In this document: positions 1 through 7,740 of the stretch, piece by piece
Layout: each line of letters opens with the position of its first letter
Position numbering within the stretch: position 1 is the stretch's first letter
Assembly (NCBI RefSeq): GCF_014859565.1
Contig: NZ_JACUUA010000075.1
Coordinates: 1 to 14,955 of the forward strand
Direction: 5' to 3'
Length of the DNA: 14,955 nucleotides
Origin: Marinospirillum sp.
GTDB lineage: Bacteria > Pseudomonadota > Gammaproteobacteria > Pseudomonadales > Halomonadaceae
Program-made: the position numbers and the translations under genes
The notes under the pieces: generated by a model
The model's database searches: none
The model's input: the letters and a program-made list of their open reading frames with translations, nothing else
What the model was told of the DNA's origin: nothing

Positions 1-5
1 CCACA

Positions 6-23
6 AGATGCCGTTAGGCATCT
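6..23. repeat. Small perfect hairpin at the left edge
   Basis: AGATGCC and GGCATCT form a perfect 7-bp stem around the loop GTTA. No T-run follows within reach on the + strand (the nearest is at 50-56), and none follows on the - strand, so it is at best a weak terminator for a gene outside the window. The rest of 1-149 contains no reading frame I can support and presumably carries the mutS promoter. A TTGAAA at 115-120 is -35-like but has no good -10 partner. Confidence 0.35.
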
Positions 24-149
24 GCTCTGTTAGACTCCCTTCCATAAAGTTTTTTACCCGATGTGCCGGTTAGTGCCGTCGGCTGGTTGTTGTTGGGCTG
101 GCTTAGGTAATCCCTTGAAAAATTTAACTTTTAGCTTGGTAAGTGATTA

Positions 150-2759
150 ATGGTCGCGGAAGATTTTTCCAGTCATACCCCGATGATGCAGCAGTTTTTG
201 AAGATCAAGCGGGAATATCCCGATTCATTGCTGTTTTATCGCATGGGTGATTTTTACGAGCTGTTTTTTGATGATGCCCGTGAGGCGTCGCGGCTGCTGG
301 ATATCACACTGACCCAGCGAGGCAGTTCCGGTGGTGAGCCGATTCCGATGGCAGGTATTCCTTATCATGCTGCGGAGGGGTATCTGGCAAAACTGGTGCG
401 TGCCGGTTTGTCGGTGGCTATTTGTGAGCAAGTTGGTGATCCAGCGACCAGTAAAGGGCCAGTGGAGCGCCAAGTAGTGCGGGTAGTCACGCCCGGCACA
501 TTAACTGATGAGGCCTTGCTGGATGAACGCCGCGATAATCTGCTGGTGGCTGTGGGTCGTCAGGATGCAACCTGGGGTCTTGCCAGTCTGGATCTGGCCA
601 GTGGTCGTTTTGTGGTGTCGGAGGTGCAGGGTGTAGAGCAGTTGGAATCCGCTCTGGCACGTCTGGCGCCTTCCGAGTTGCTGGTGGATGAACTCCTGAG
701 TTTGCCGGGTGAGTGGGGGCAAGTACGGGGCTTGCGGCGTTTGCCGCCTTGGCAGTTTGATCGTGAAACTGCGGTACGTAAACTCTGCCAGCAGTTTGCC
801 GTGCAAGATTTACGCGGCTTTGGTTGTGATCAGCTAAACCCCGCACTGGCTGCTGCTGGTGCACTGTTGCAGTATGCCCAGGACACACAAAAATCCAGCC
901 TGCCACATTTGCGTTCATTGTTGCTGGAAGAAGAAGACGAAGCCCTGCTGCTGGATGCTGCCAGTCGCCGTAATTTAGAGCTGGATACCAACCTGTCTGG
1001 TGGTCAGACTTACACCCTGATGTCGGTGCTGGATGAAACCGCTACACCCATGGGTTCTCGCCTATTGCGTCGCTGGTTGCATCGTCCGCTGCGTCATCGG
1101 GGAGTGTTGTTGCAAAGGCAGCAGGCCATCCATGAGTTGCAACAGCAGCTGTTTGAGCTGGAGTTACAGCCGGTGCTTAAATCCATCGGGGATCTGGAGC
1201 GGATACTGGCACGGGTGGCGTTGCGTTCTGCTCGCCCCAGAGATTTATCACGTCTAAAGGATGCACTGCTGTGTCTGCCGCAGTTGCAAACCAGCCTGCA
1301 AAACCTGGAAGCCCCTTTGTTGCAGGCATTAAATCAACGGATTGAGCCACTGCCAGAACTGGCAGAGCAGTTGCGTTGTGCCTTGATTGAAAATCCGCCG
1401 GTTATTATCCGTGATGGTGGGGTGATTGCCACCGCTTATGATGCCGAGCTGGATGAGCTGCGTGCCTTGCGCGAAAACGCCGGTGGTTTTCTGTTAAAGC
1501 TGGAAGAGCAGGAAAAAGCACGTACTGGCCTTTCTACCCTCAAGGTGGGTTATAACCGTGTGCATGGTTATTACATCGAGATCAGCCGTGCCCAGTCGGA
1601 TCAGGCTCCGGTGGAATACCAGCGGCGTCAGACCTTAAAAAATGCCGAGCGTTTTATCACCCCTGAGTTAAAAATCTTTGAAGACAAAGCCCTCTCCAGT
1701 CAGAGTCGTGCGCTGGCGCGTGAGAAGTTGTTGTATGAAGGTCTGCTGGATCTGCTGAACGAACACCTTGTCAGCCTGCAACAGACTTCCGCTGCACTGG
1801 CGGAGCTGGATGTGCTGCAGAACCTGGCAGAACGCGCCCAGACCCTGAACTGGTGTTTACCACAGCTGACAGAAGAGCAGGGCATCCGTATTGTGGAAGG
1901 CCGCCATCCGGTGGTGGAGCAGGTGGTGACTGATCCTTTTGTTGCCAATGATCTGAGTTTTGATCCAGCCACCCGAATGCTGATTATCACTGGCCCCAAT
2001 ATGGGTGGTAAGTCCACTTTTATGCGGCAGGTGGCCTTGATCACCTTGCTGGCCCATCTGGGTTCAGCGGTTCCCGCCAGTGAGGCACAGATCGGTCCAG
2101 TGGATCGTATTTTCACTCGTATTGGTGCTTCTGATGATCTGGCATCGGGGCGCTCCACTTTTATGGTGGAGATGACCGAAACCGCCAATATCCTGCATAA
2201 CGCCACAGCCCAAAGTCTGGTGCTAATGGATGAGGTTGGGCGAGGCACCAGTACCTTTGACGGCCTATCGCTGGCCTGTGCCTGTGCGGAAGAACTGGCA
2301 CAACTGGGTGCCTGGACTTTGTTTGCCACCCACTATTTTGAACTGACCACCCTGGCTGATGAACTACCCGGCGTAGCCAATGTCCACTTATCTGCCAGTG
2401 AATATGGCGACCAGCTGATTTTTATGCACAAGGTGGAGCCAGGCCCTGCCAGCCAGAGTTACGGTTTGCAGGTGGCACGCTTGGCTGGGGTGCCAGGGGC
2501 GGTGATTGATCGAGCCAGAGAAAGGCTGAGAGCACTGGAGCAGCAAGAAGTGTTGCAGCGCCAGACCAGTGCAGCTCAGGTACAGGAACCAGCGGCGGTG
2601 ATGAAGTCAGCAGCTGGAACCCAGCCCTTGCAAGCTGATTTGTTTGCCCTGCAACCTCACCCGCTGGTGGAAGAAATTAAAAAATTGGCACCGGATGATC
2701 TGACCCCAAAACAGGCGTTGGAGCTGTTGTATCGCCTTAAAAAGCAGGCCGAAGCCTGA
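150..2759 (+). CDS. mutS: DNA mismatch repair protein MutS
   Basis: Recognises base mismatches and small loops in newly replicated DNA and, using ATP, recruits MutL to start repair. The 869-residue product is close to the usual length (E. coli about 853). The N-terminal mismatch-reading motif is present as GDFYELF, with the wedge Phe35 and Glu37. Connector, core and clamp domains fill the middle. The ATPase has Walker [10 protein letters not shown] at about 615-623, Walker B LVLMDE ending in the catalytic Glu695, and the conserved GRGTSTFDG behind it. QADLF at about 828-832 fits a beta-clamp binding motif and precedes a C-terminal helical tail like the family's oligomerisation region. ATG at 150 is preceded only by a weak GGTAAG-like ribosome site, but the protein start aligns well with the family ([11 protein letters not shown]). 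In Pseudomonas, from memory, mutS is also followed by fdxA. Confidence 0.98.
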   Translation: MVAEDFSSHTPMMQQFLKIKREYPDSLLFYRMGDFYELFFDDAREASRLLDITLTQRGSSGGEPIPMAGIPYHAAEGYLAKLVRAGLSVAICEQVGDPATSKGPVERQVVRVVTPGTLTDEALLDERRDNLLVAVGRQDATWGLASLDLASGRFVVSEVQGVEQLESALARLAPSELLVDELLSLPGEWGQVRGLRRLPPWQFDRETAVRKLCQQFAVQDLRGFGCDQLNPALAAAGALLQYAQDTQKSSLPHLRSLLLEEEDEALLLDAASRRNLELDTNLSGGQTYTLMSVLDETATPMGSRLLRRWLHRPLRHRGVLLQRQQAIHELQQQLFELELQPVLKSIGDLERILARVALRSARPRDLSRLKDALLCLPQLQTSLQNLEAPLLQALNQRIEPLPELAEQLRCALIENPPVIIRDGGVIATAYDAELDELRALRENAGGFLLKLEEQEKARTGLSTLKVGYNRVHGYYIEISRAQSDQAPVEYQRRQTLKNAERFITPELKIFEDKALSSQSRALAREKLLYEGLLDLLNEHLVSLQQTSAALAELDVLQNLAERAQTLNWCLPQLTEEQGIRIVEGRHPVVEQVVTDPFVANDLSFDPATRMLIITGPNMGGKSTFMRQVALITLLAHLGSAVPASEAQIGPVDRIFTRIGASDDLASGRSTFMVEMTETANILHNATAQSLVLMDEVGRGTSTFDGLSLACACAEELAQLGAWTLFATHYFELTTLADELPGVANVHLSASEYGDQLIFMHKVEPGPASQSYGLQVARLAGVPGAVIDRARERLRALEQQEVLQRQTSAAQVQEPAAVMKSAAGTQPLQADLFALQPHPLVEEIKKLAPDDLTPKQALELLYRLKKQAEA

Positions 2760-2764
2760 AAAGC

Positions 2765-2820
2765 TGAAAAATCCTGCCAGGGTGATTAGAATGGTCATCA
2801 ACCTGCTGAATAATTTTTCA
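2765..2820 (+). repeat. Inverted repeat in the mutS-fdxA gap
   Basis: TGAAAAAT (2765-2772) and ATTTTTCA (2813-2820) are exact reverse complements, 8 bp, enclosing 40 bases with a weaker GGTGAT / ATCAACC pairing. The structure is A/T rich and lacks a G+C-rich stem beside a T-run, so it is not a clear intrinsic terminator. It could be chance, or a weak barrier between mutS and fdxA. Confidence 0.2.
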
Positions 2821-2838
2821 TGAATCAAGGAGCCTCTG

Positions 2839-3162
2839 GTGACCTTTGTTGTTACTGATAACTGTATTCGCTGCAAATATACCGACTGTGTGGAAGTCTG
2901 CCCTGTGGATTGTTTTTATGAGGGTCCTAACTTTCTGGTGATTCACCCGGATGAGTGTATCGACTGTGCTCTGTGTGAACCTGAATGTCCTGCCGGTGCC
3001 ATTTTTTCTGAAGATGAAGTGCCGTCAGGCATGGAAGACTATATCCAGCTCAATGCAGAGCTGGCAGAGGTCTGGCATAATCTTGCTGAGAAAAAAGATC
3101 CTTTGCCGGATGCTGCTGAATGGGATGGCAAAACAGATAAGCTGCAATTCCTTGAAAAATAA
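2839..3162 (+). CDS. fdxA: 7Fe ferredoxin, FdI / FdxA type ([3Fe-4S][4Fe-4S])
   Basis: A small soluble low-potential electron carrier in the cytoplasm; its redox partner is not evident here. The 107-residue protein is very close along its whole length to A. vinelandii ferredoxin I as I remember it. Counting the initiator Met, Cys9, Cys17 and Cys50 should bind the 3Fe-4S cluster and Cys21, Cys40, Cys43 and Cys46 the 4Fe-4S cluster. Cys12 and the extra Cys25 next to the 4Fe cluster, both known from FdI, are also kept. The long tail ([13 protein letters not shown] onward) is the FdxA-specific C-terminal extension. The start is GTG at 2839, chosen because AAGGAG (2827-2832) lies 6 nt upstream and the next residues TFVVTDNC match the family start. 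The gap to mutS is 79 bp and to the HIT gene 37 bp, so it may be read with either. Confidence 0.97.
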   Translation: MTFVVTDNCIRCKYTDCVEVCPVDCFYEGPNFLVIHPDECIDCALCEPECPAGAIFSEDEVPSGMEDYIQLNAELAEVWHNLAEKKDPLPDAAEWDGKTDKLQFLEK

Positions 3163-3199
3163 CCCCTTGACATAAAAGCCAAGAATAAAAGGTGATCTG

Positions 3200-3544
3200 A
3201 TGGACGATTGTATTTTTTGCAAACTGGTCAAGCGTGAGATACCGGCAAAAATTGCTTATGAAGATGATCAGGTGATTGCGTTTCATGACATAGATCCCAA
3301 AGCACCGATTCATCTGCTGGTGATCCCCAAACGCCACATCACCACCTTGAATGATCTGGAAGAAGGTGATGCTGCGTTGGTAGGCCGCTTGCAGGTTACC
3401 GCGGCAAAACTGGCTAAAGAATTGGGCTTTGCTGAAGCGGGTTACCGTGTGGTGATGAACTGTAATGAAGATGCTGGTCAGACGGTATGGCATATTCACA
3501 TGCATCTACTGGCCGGTCGCAGCCTGACCTGGCCGCCGGGTTGA
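3200..3544 (+). CDS. hinT: HIT-family nucleotide hydrolase, HinT-like
   Basis: HINT-branch histidine triad proteins hydrolyse purine nucleoside phosphoramidates and acyl-adenylates; the physiological substrate in bacteria is poorly defined. The 114 residues match the usual HinT length. The signature HIHMH lies at 98-102 with the catalytic central His100, followed by LLAGR, as in E. coli HinT (HIHMHLLGGR). The N-terminal pattern CIFCKLVKREIPA carries Cys4 and Cys7, which with His residues form a zinc site in some HIT proteins. ATG at 3200 follows AAGGTGAT at 3189-3196. From memory, a HIT gene also precedes coq7 in Pseudomonas, which makes this the left end of that conserved block; here pta-ackA lies between them. 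Its C-terminus (SLTWPPG) differs from E. coli. Confidence 0.93.
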   Translation: MDDCIFCKLVKREIPAKIAYEDDQVIAFHDIDPKAPIHLLVIPKRHITTLNDLEEGDAALVGRLQVTAAKLAKELGFAEAGYRVVMNCNEDAGQTVWHIHMHLLAGRSLTWPPG

Positions 3545-3553
3545 GTTAATGCA

Positions 3554-3606
3554 CTGAAACAGGACTGACAAAACTCTGTCAGATTAAAGTCGCAGACCCA
3601 TGTCAG
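3554..3606. promoter_or_regulatory. Repeated TGTCAG half-sites upstream of pta
   Basis: CTGACA (3565-3570) and TGTCAG (3577-3582) form an inverted repeat with a 6-base spacer; TGTCAG recurs at 3601-3606, and a small CTG-AAA-CAG palindrome sits at 3554-3562. There is no T-run, so this is not an intrinsic terminator of the HIT gene. Its position ahead of a two-gene metabolic unit suits an operator. A poor promoter candidate lies downstream (TTGCTG 3612-3617, 17 bp, AATATT 3635-3640). Confidence 0.25.
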
Positions 3607-3658
3607 GCTGGTTGCTGCAATCAACGGAATTTTCAATATTAAGAGGAACACTGGAATC

Positions 3659-4633
3659 ATGAATGACGCAATCAAGAAAGTGCTGGCTCCCCATGCTCTA
3701 GAAGTAAAGGATGTAAAACATTTTCAGCTGGAAAGTATTCTGCAGCAGGCCAAGGATGCACCACCGGTTCCTACAGCGGTTGTTCATCCAGCCGACATCA
3801 ATAGTTTACAAGGTGCAATTGAGGCCGCTGAAGCCAATATCATTATCCCTTACCTGGTCGGGCCCGAGAAAAAAATCCGCGCCGTGGCGGAACAGGGTGG
3901 GCTGGATCTGCATGATTACGTGATCATTAATACCGAACACAGCCATGAGTCAGCAGAAAGATCAGTACGGATGGCCTTCTGTGGTGAAGTTCATGCGCTG
4001 ATGAAAGGTTCTCTGGGTACCGCCGAACTGCTGGGAGCTGTGGTGTCCAAAACTGGTGGCCTGCGTACTGAAAGCCGCCTGTCCCACGTCTTTGTTATGG
4101 ACGTGCCCAGTTACCACAAAACCCTGTTTATTACCGATGCAGCCATCAACATTGCACCAAATCTGATGGATAAGCGCGATATTCTGCAGAACGCCATCGA
4201 TTGTGCTCATGCGCTGGGTGTAGAGTTGCCGAAGGCTGCCATTCTGTCTGCCGTAGAAAAGGTTAAACCCAATATTCAATCCACATTGGATGCCGCGGCG
4301 CTGTGCAAAATGATGGATCGTGGTCAGCTGACCGGTGCCATCGTGGATGGCCCGCTGGCGTTTGATAATGCCATCTCGCTGGAAGCTGCTTTGGATAAAG
4401 GTATCAAGTCTCCGGTTCCCGGTGATGTGGATATCCTGATGGCTCCCGATCTTGAGTCCGGCAACATGTTTGCCAAACAGCTGCAGTATCTGGCCAATGC
4501 CAAGGCCGCAGGTATTGTGATGGGTGCGCGGGTTCCGATTATTCTCACCAGCCGTGCTGCCAAATCTCTGGAGCGCTTGTCGTCCTGTGCTGTGGCAGTG
4601 ATGGTGGCACGTAAACTGGGTCGCCTGGAGTAA
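3659..4633 (+). CDS. pta: Phosphate acetyltransferase, short Pta/Ptb-type
   Basis: Converts acetyl-CoA plus phosphate to acetyl phosphate plus CoA, reversibly, in the cytoplasm; with ackA this makes acetate and ATP, or activates acetate. The 324 residues form a single phosphate acetyl/butyryltransferase domain, far shorter than the three-domain E. coli Pta (about 714), and lacking an N-terminal regulatory region or a fused MaoC-like hydratase. Family signatures are SKTGGLRTESRLSHVFVMD (130-148), ITDAAINIAPN (158-168), DGPLAFDNAIS (230-240) and PDLESGNM (263-270). Butyryl or other acyl specificity cannot be excluded, but the adjoining gene is an acetate kinase. AGAGG at 3642-3646 is 12 nt before the ATG, a rather long spacing. 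The stop is 3 nt from the ackA start, so the two are almost certainly co-transcribed. Confidence 0.9.
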   Translation: MNDAIKKVLAPHALEVKDVKHFQLESILQQAKDAPPVPTAVVHPADINSLQGAIEAAEANIIIPYLVGPEKKIRAVAEQGGLDLHDYVIINTEHSHESAERSVRMAFCGEVHALMKGSLGTAELLGAVVSKTGGLRTESRLSHVFVMDVPSYHKTLFITDAAINIAPNLMDKRDILQNAIDCAHALGVELPKAAILSAVEKVKPNIQSTLDAAALCKMMDRGQLTGAIVDGPLAFDNAISLEAALDKGIKSPVPGDVDILMAPDLESGNMFAKQLQYLANAKAAGIVMGARVPIILTSRAAKSLERLSSCAVAVMVARKLGRLE

Positions 4634-4636
4634 TTC

Positions 4637-5860
4637 ATGACTGCAAAAACCGATATGGTGCTGATTGTTAATGCAGGTTCTTCCAGCCTGAAATGTTCAC
4701 TGTTTGATGTGCGCGGTGAAGAAGTCACCCAGCATTTTCGTGTCAAGGTAGCCAATCTGGCCGGCCCCGCCCGACTGGAAATCTATGACCACAGCGAAAA
4801 CCCGGATGGGGTGCCGGTCGATAAGGAAACCCTGAGTGCCGAACAGCTGGATGTGGCGCATCAGCAAGCCCATGCTCACGCATTAAAAGTGGTGCTGGAC
4901 TGGATTGAGAAAAACACTCCGCATTATCAGGTGGCCTGGGTGGGTCATCGGGTGGTGCATGGCGGTGATCGTTATTCCAGCCCAGTGGTGGTGGATTCAT
5001 CGGTTCTGGAGTTTCTGGAAACCCTGATCCCGCTGGCACCGCTGCATCAGCCGTATAACCTCAAGCTGATTCACCTGTGTCGTGAGTTTCTGCCGAATTG
5101 CCCGCAGGTGGCCTGTTTTGATACAGCTTTCCACAGCAGCATTCCGGTGGTGGCACGCGAGTTTGCCATTCCGCGCAAGTTGACCGAAGAAGGTGTGCGT
5201 CGTTATGGTTTTCATGGTCTGTCTTATGAATACATCCATGACAAGCTGATGCGACTGGATCGTGATCTGGCTCAGCAGAAAATGCTGGTGGCACATCTGG
5301 GTGCAGGCAGCTCCATGTGTGCCATGGTGCAGGGTAAAAGCCGTGCATCCACCATGGGTTTCACTGCGGTGGAAGGTCTGCCAATGGGCACTCGCTCCGG
5401 CCAGCTCGATCCGGGCGTGCTGTTATACCTGATGCAGGAAAAAGGGCTGGATGCCAAGGCGCTGGAAAATTTCTTGTATAAAGAGTGTGGCTGGTACGGT
5501 ATGTCCGGCGGTATTTCTTCAGAAATGCTGACCCTCAAGCAGTCGGATGATCCCTTAGCAAAAGCAGCGATTGATATGTTTGTCTATCGTATTGCCCGCG
5601 AAACTGGCTCACTGGCCGCTGCAATGGGTGGTGTGGATGTGTTTGTATTCACTGGTGGCGTGGGCGAAAATGACGCTGATCTGCGGGCAGCCGTGGTGGA
5701 GCAGAATGCTTGGCTGGGCATGAAACTGGATGCACAGCGTAACCAGGCCAATGAATACCTGATCTCTGCTGATGACAGCCGGGTAAAGGTGTTTGCCATC
5801 CCCACCAATGAAGAAAAAATGATTGCTCGCCATACCCTGAAACAACTCAGTGTGGCCTGA
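4637..5860 (+). CDS. ackA: Acetate kinase
   Basis: Transfers phosphate between acetyl phosphate and ADP. The 407-residue length is typical. Conserved acetokinase blocks appear in order: NAGSSSLK (12-19), VGHRVVHGG (102-110; Arg105), [10 protein letters not shown] (161-170; Asp162), RRYGFHG (188-194; His193), HLGAGSS (220-226), [11 protein letters not shown] (250-260; Arg253), FTGGVGEND and the C-terminal TNEEKMIAR. Asn12, Arg105, Asp162, His193, Arg253 and Glu392 correspond to the substrate and transition-state residues of Methanosarcina thermophila AckA. Two small departures from the usual consensus are MSGGISSEM, where SG[VI]S.D.R is common, and FTGGVG for FTGGIG. GGAG at 4627-4630, inside the end of pta, serves as ribosome site for ATG 4637, indicating translational coupling. 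coq7 follows after 26 bp without a terminator. Confidence 0.97.
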   Translation: MTAKTDMVLIVNAGSSSLKCSLFDVRGEEVTQHFRVKVANLAGPARLEIYDHSENPDGVPVDKETLSAEQLDVAHQQAHAHALKVVLDWIEKNTPHYQVAWVGHRVVHGGDRYSSPVVVDSSVLEFLETLIPLAPLHQPYNLKLIHLCREFLPNCPQVACFDTAFHSSIPVVAREFAIPRKLTEEGVRRYGFHGLSYEYIHDKLMRLDRDLAQQKMLVAHLGAGSSMCAMVQGKSRASTMGFTAVEGLPMGTRSGQLDPGVLLYLMQEKGLDAKALENFLYKECGWYGMSGGISSEMLTLKQSDDPLAKAAIDMFVYRIARETGSLAAAMGGVDVFVFTGGVGENDADLRAAVVEQNAWLGMKLDAQRNQANEYLISADDSRVKVFAIPTNEEKMIARHTLKQLSVA

Positions 5861-5886
5861 CATCCAGACCGTTTGATGGAGGTGAA

Positions 5887-6534
5887 ATGTCCCTGACAAG
5901 ACAGGAAAATCTGGCTGATCGTGTGATTGGCCAGTTCGACACCCTGCTGCGGACTCTGGTACCGCAAGCAGCACAACCCTATCGTCCTAATCCGGCGCTG
6001 GCGCACGAACAGCCGGATATGGATGAAGCAGAACGGGTTCATGCTGCTGGCTTGATGCGTATCAACCATACCGGCGAAGTCTGTGCTCAGGCGTTGTATC
6101 AGGGGCAGGCTTTAACAGCCAAGCTGGCCGAGGTGCGCGAGCAGATGAATCAGGCCGCGCAAGAAGAAATTGACCACCTGGCTTGGTGTGATCAGCGTCT
6201 GCAGGAGCTGGACAGTCACACCAGTGTATTAAATCCACTGTTTTACGGTCTGTCCTTTGGGATTGGTGCCGCAGCCGGTCTGGCAGGTGACAAATACAGC
6301 CTGGGTTTTGTGGCCGCTACGGAAGATCAGGTGTGTAAACATCTGGAAGAGCACTTCGAAGCCTTGCCACCACAGGATGAACGGTCTCGTGCCATTCTGC
6401 GCCAGATGCATGTGGATGAAGCCCATCATGCTGACTGGGCACTGGCTGCCGGTGGGGTCGAATTCCCGACTCCGGTCAAGAAAGTCATGACTCTGGTGTC
6501 GAAGGTGATGACCAAGAGCGTTTATCGTATATAA
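5887..6534 (+). CDS. coq7: 3-demethoxyubiquinol 3-hydroxylase Coq7
   Basis: Di-iron monooxygenase of aerobic ubiquinone synthesis; it hydroxylates demethoxyubiquinol at the inner face of the cytoplasmic membrane. All six expected metal ligands are present at family spacing: Glu64 (HTGE), Glu94 and His97 (EEIDH), Glu146 (ATEDQ), Glu178 and His181 (DEAHH). The hydrophobic stretch at 117-134 ([18 protein letters not shown]) is the amphipathic membrane-contact segment of the family. The 215 residues are the usual length of proteobacterial Coq7 and the metal-ligand numbering fits the Pseudomonas protein as I recall it. GGAGGTGA at 5878-5885 is a near-perfect ribosome site for ATG 5887. Its presence implies aerobic respiration with ubiquinone. 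The stop codon overlaps a TATAAT that may drive nspC. Confidence 0.96.
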   Translation: MSLTRQENLADRVIGQFDTLLRTLVPQAAQPYRPNPALAHEQPDMDEAERVHAAGLMRINHTGEVCAQALYQGQALTAKLAEVREQMNQAAQEEIDHLAWCDQRLQELDSHTSVLNPLFYGLSFGIGAAAGLAGDKYSLGFVAATEDQVCKHLEEHFEALPPQDERSRAILRQMHVDEAHHADWALAAGGVEFPTPVKKVMTLVSKVMTKSVYRI

Positions 6535-6535
6535 T
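6508..6535 (+). promoter_or_regulatory. Putative nspC promoter overlapping the coq7 stop
   Basis: TATAAT (6530-6535) is an exact sigma-70 -10 hexamer that includes the coq7 stop codon TAA (6532-6534). Sixteen bases upstream, ATGACC (6508-6513) matches four of six -35 positions. Initiation would fall near 6541-6544 and give a leader of about 55-60 nt containing the hairpin at 6559-6587. This is inferred from sequence match only. Confidence 0.45.
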
Positions 6536-6558
6536 CGCGCGTTTTGTTAACAACCGAC

Positions 6559-6587
6559 CCTGATTCAGCAAGAACTGCTGGATCAGG
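6559..6587 (+). promoter_or_regulatory. Leader hairpin before nspC
   Basis: CTGATTCAGCA (6560-6570) pairs with TGCTGGATCAG (6576-6586) around the loop AGAAC, with one U-G wobble, and C6559-G6587 extends the stem to 12 bp. There is no following T-run, so it is not an intrinsic terminator. The ribosome site AAGAGG (6589-6594) starts two bases after the stem, so the structure could protect the transcript end, serve as a processing site or affect ribosome loading. Confidence 0.45.
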
Positions 6588-6600
6588 TAAGAGGCCAGAC

Positions 6601-7698
6601 ATGCTCAAAACGCCCTATTACCTGATCGATAAAACACAGCTGCTGAAGAACCTGGAAAAAATTGCCAAGGTTCGTCAGTTGTCTGGAGCCAAGGCGCTAC
6701 TGGCGCTGAAGTGTTTTGCCACCTGGTCCGTGTTTGATCTGATGCAGGACTACATGGATGGCACCACCTCTTCTTCCCTCTATGAAGTGAAACTCGGGCG
6801 CGAAAAATTCGCCGGGGAAACGCATGCCTACAGTGTGGCTTATGCGGATGATGAAATCGAAGAGGTGTTGCAGAATAGCGACAAGGTGATCTTTAACTCG
6901 ATAGGACAGCTGCAACGTTTTGCTGCTGTTTCAGCAGGTCATGTCCGTGGTTTGCGAGTGAACCCCGGTGTCAGCAGCTCCGAATTTATTCTGGCCGATC
7001 CGGCACGTCCGCACAGTCGCTTAGGTGAGCAGGATCCGGCAAAAATTGCCGAGGTGATGGATCAGATCAGCGGTTTTATGTTTCACAATAATTGTGAGAA
7101 CAGCAATTTTGAACTGTTCGATCAGCTGCTCAGCCGCATCGAAGCGCGTTTTGGTGAGCTGCTGAAGCAGGTTAGTTGGGTGAGTCTGGGTGGTGGCATC
7201 CACTTCACCGGAGAAGGTTATCCACTGGAAGCCTTTTGTGCCCGTTTAAAAAGCTTTGCTGAAACCTGGGGGGTACAGGTCTACCTTGAGCCGGGTGAAG
7301 CCGCTATCACCAACTCCACCACGCTGGAAGTGACGGTGCTGGACACGCTGTTTAATGGCAAGCATCTGGCGATAGTGGACAGCTCGATTGAAGCCCACAT
7401 GCTGGATCTGCTGATTTATCGCCAGAATGCCAAATTGTTGCCCAATCAGGGTGAGCATGAGGTGATGGTGTGTGGTAAGTCTTGCCTGGCCGGGGATATT
7501 TTTGGTGAGTTCCGTTTTGAACAACCGCTGCAAATTGGTGATCGGCTGTCCTTTCAGGATGCGGCCGGTTACACCATGGTAAAAAAGAACTGGTTTAACG
7601 GTGTGAAAATGCCCGCAATTGTTATCAAGCAACTGGATGGTCGTGTGGAGCTCGTGAAGGAGTTTTGCTACGACGACTTTGTGCAGGGGCTCTCCTGA
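6601..7698 (+). CDS. nspC: Carboxynorspermidine / carboxyspermidine decarboxylase
   Basis: PLP-dependent, fold-type III (alanine racemase-like barrel) decarboxylase that removes CO2 from carboxyspermidine or carboxynorspermidine to give spermidine or norspermidine. Lys37 in ALLALKCFATW is the PLP-forming lysine. HNNCEN (162-167), SLGGGIHF (195-202) and EPGEA (230-234) line the cofactor site, and CGKSCLAGD (291-299) supplies the catalytic Cys295 and Asp299 at the dimer interface. The 365 residues are the usual size. I chose ATG 6601, giving MLKTPYYLID, because AAGAGG (6589-6594) is 6 nt away. An in-frame TTG at 6544 would add 19 unconserved residues encoded by the leader hairpin. The partner dehydrogenase follows at 42 bp. 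Which polyamine is made depends on whether diaminopropane is available; no diaminobutyrate genes are in view, so spermidine is my guess. Confidence 0.94.
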   Translation: MLKTPYYLIDKTQLLKNLEKIAKVRQLSGAKALLALKCFATWSVFDLMQDYMDGTTSSSLYEVKLGREKFAGETHAYSVAYADDEIEEVLQNSDKVIFNSIGQLQRFAAVSAGHVRGLRVNPGVSSSEFILADPARPHSRLGEQDPAKIAEVMDQISGFMFHNNCENSNFELFDQLLSRIEARFGELLKQVSWVSLGGGIHFTGEGYPLEAFCARLKSFAETWGVQVYLEPGEAAITNSTTLEVTVLDTLFNGKHLAIVDSSIEAHMLDLLIYRQNAKLLPNQGEHEVMVCGKSCLAGDIFGEFRFEQPLQIGDRLSFQDAAGYTMVKKNWFNGVKMPAIVIKQLDGRVELVKEFCYDDFVQGLS

Positions 7699-7706
7699 GC
7701 CCCTGC
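7683..7706 (+). promoter_or_regulatory. Perfect hairpin across the nspC stop codon
   Basis: GCAGGGGCTC (7683-7692) and GAGCCCCTGC (7697-7706) form a perfect, G+C-rich 10-bp stem around the loop TCCT; the TGA stop (7696-7698) straddles loop and stem. The following sequence TTGAACC has no T-run, so full intrinsic termination is unlikely. It could limit read-through into the dehydrogenase gene, stabilise the upstream message against 3' exonucleases or mark a cleavage point. Confidence 0.5.
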
Positions 7707-7740
7707 TTGAACCGCCTGAAAAGTGGAGTGATGTCTGGAA

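Noticed and set aside
1..21. A - strand gene starting at ATG (complement of 19-21) and leaving the window
   Set aside because: Only seven codons are visible (MPNGILW), the ribosome site is not well spaced, and the stretch is itself a hairpin.
1700..2329. 209-codon open frame antisense to mutS, and similar long antisense frames (for example 3050-3505 and 7246-7812, - strand)
   Set aside because: They lie wholly or mostly opposite confidently assigned genes, have no ribosome site or recognisable domains and are explained by codon bias of the true genes.
3167..3172. Exact TTGACA as a -35 element for the HIT gene
   Set aside because: No -10-like hexamer falls at 16-18 bp; that position is AGGTGA, part of the ribosome site.
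3565..3582. CTGACA/TGTCAG hairpin as terminator of the HIT gene
   Set aside because: The stem is only 6 bp and is followed by ATTAAAG rather than a T-run; a protein-binding dyad is more plausible.
6544..6600. Longer nspC start at TTG 6544, adding 19 residues
   Set aside because: The extra residues are encoded by the leader hairpin and do not look like the family start, while ATG 6601 has a well-spaced AAGAGG and gives the typical NspC N-terminus.
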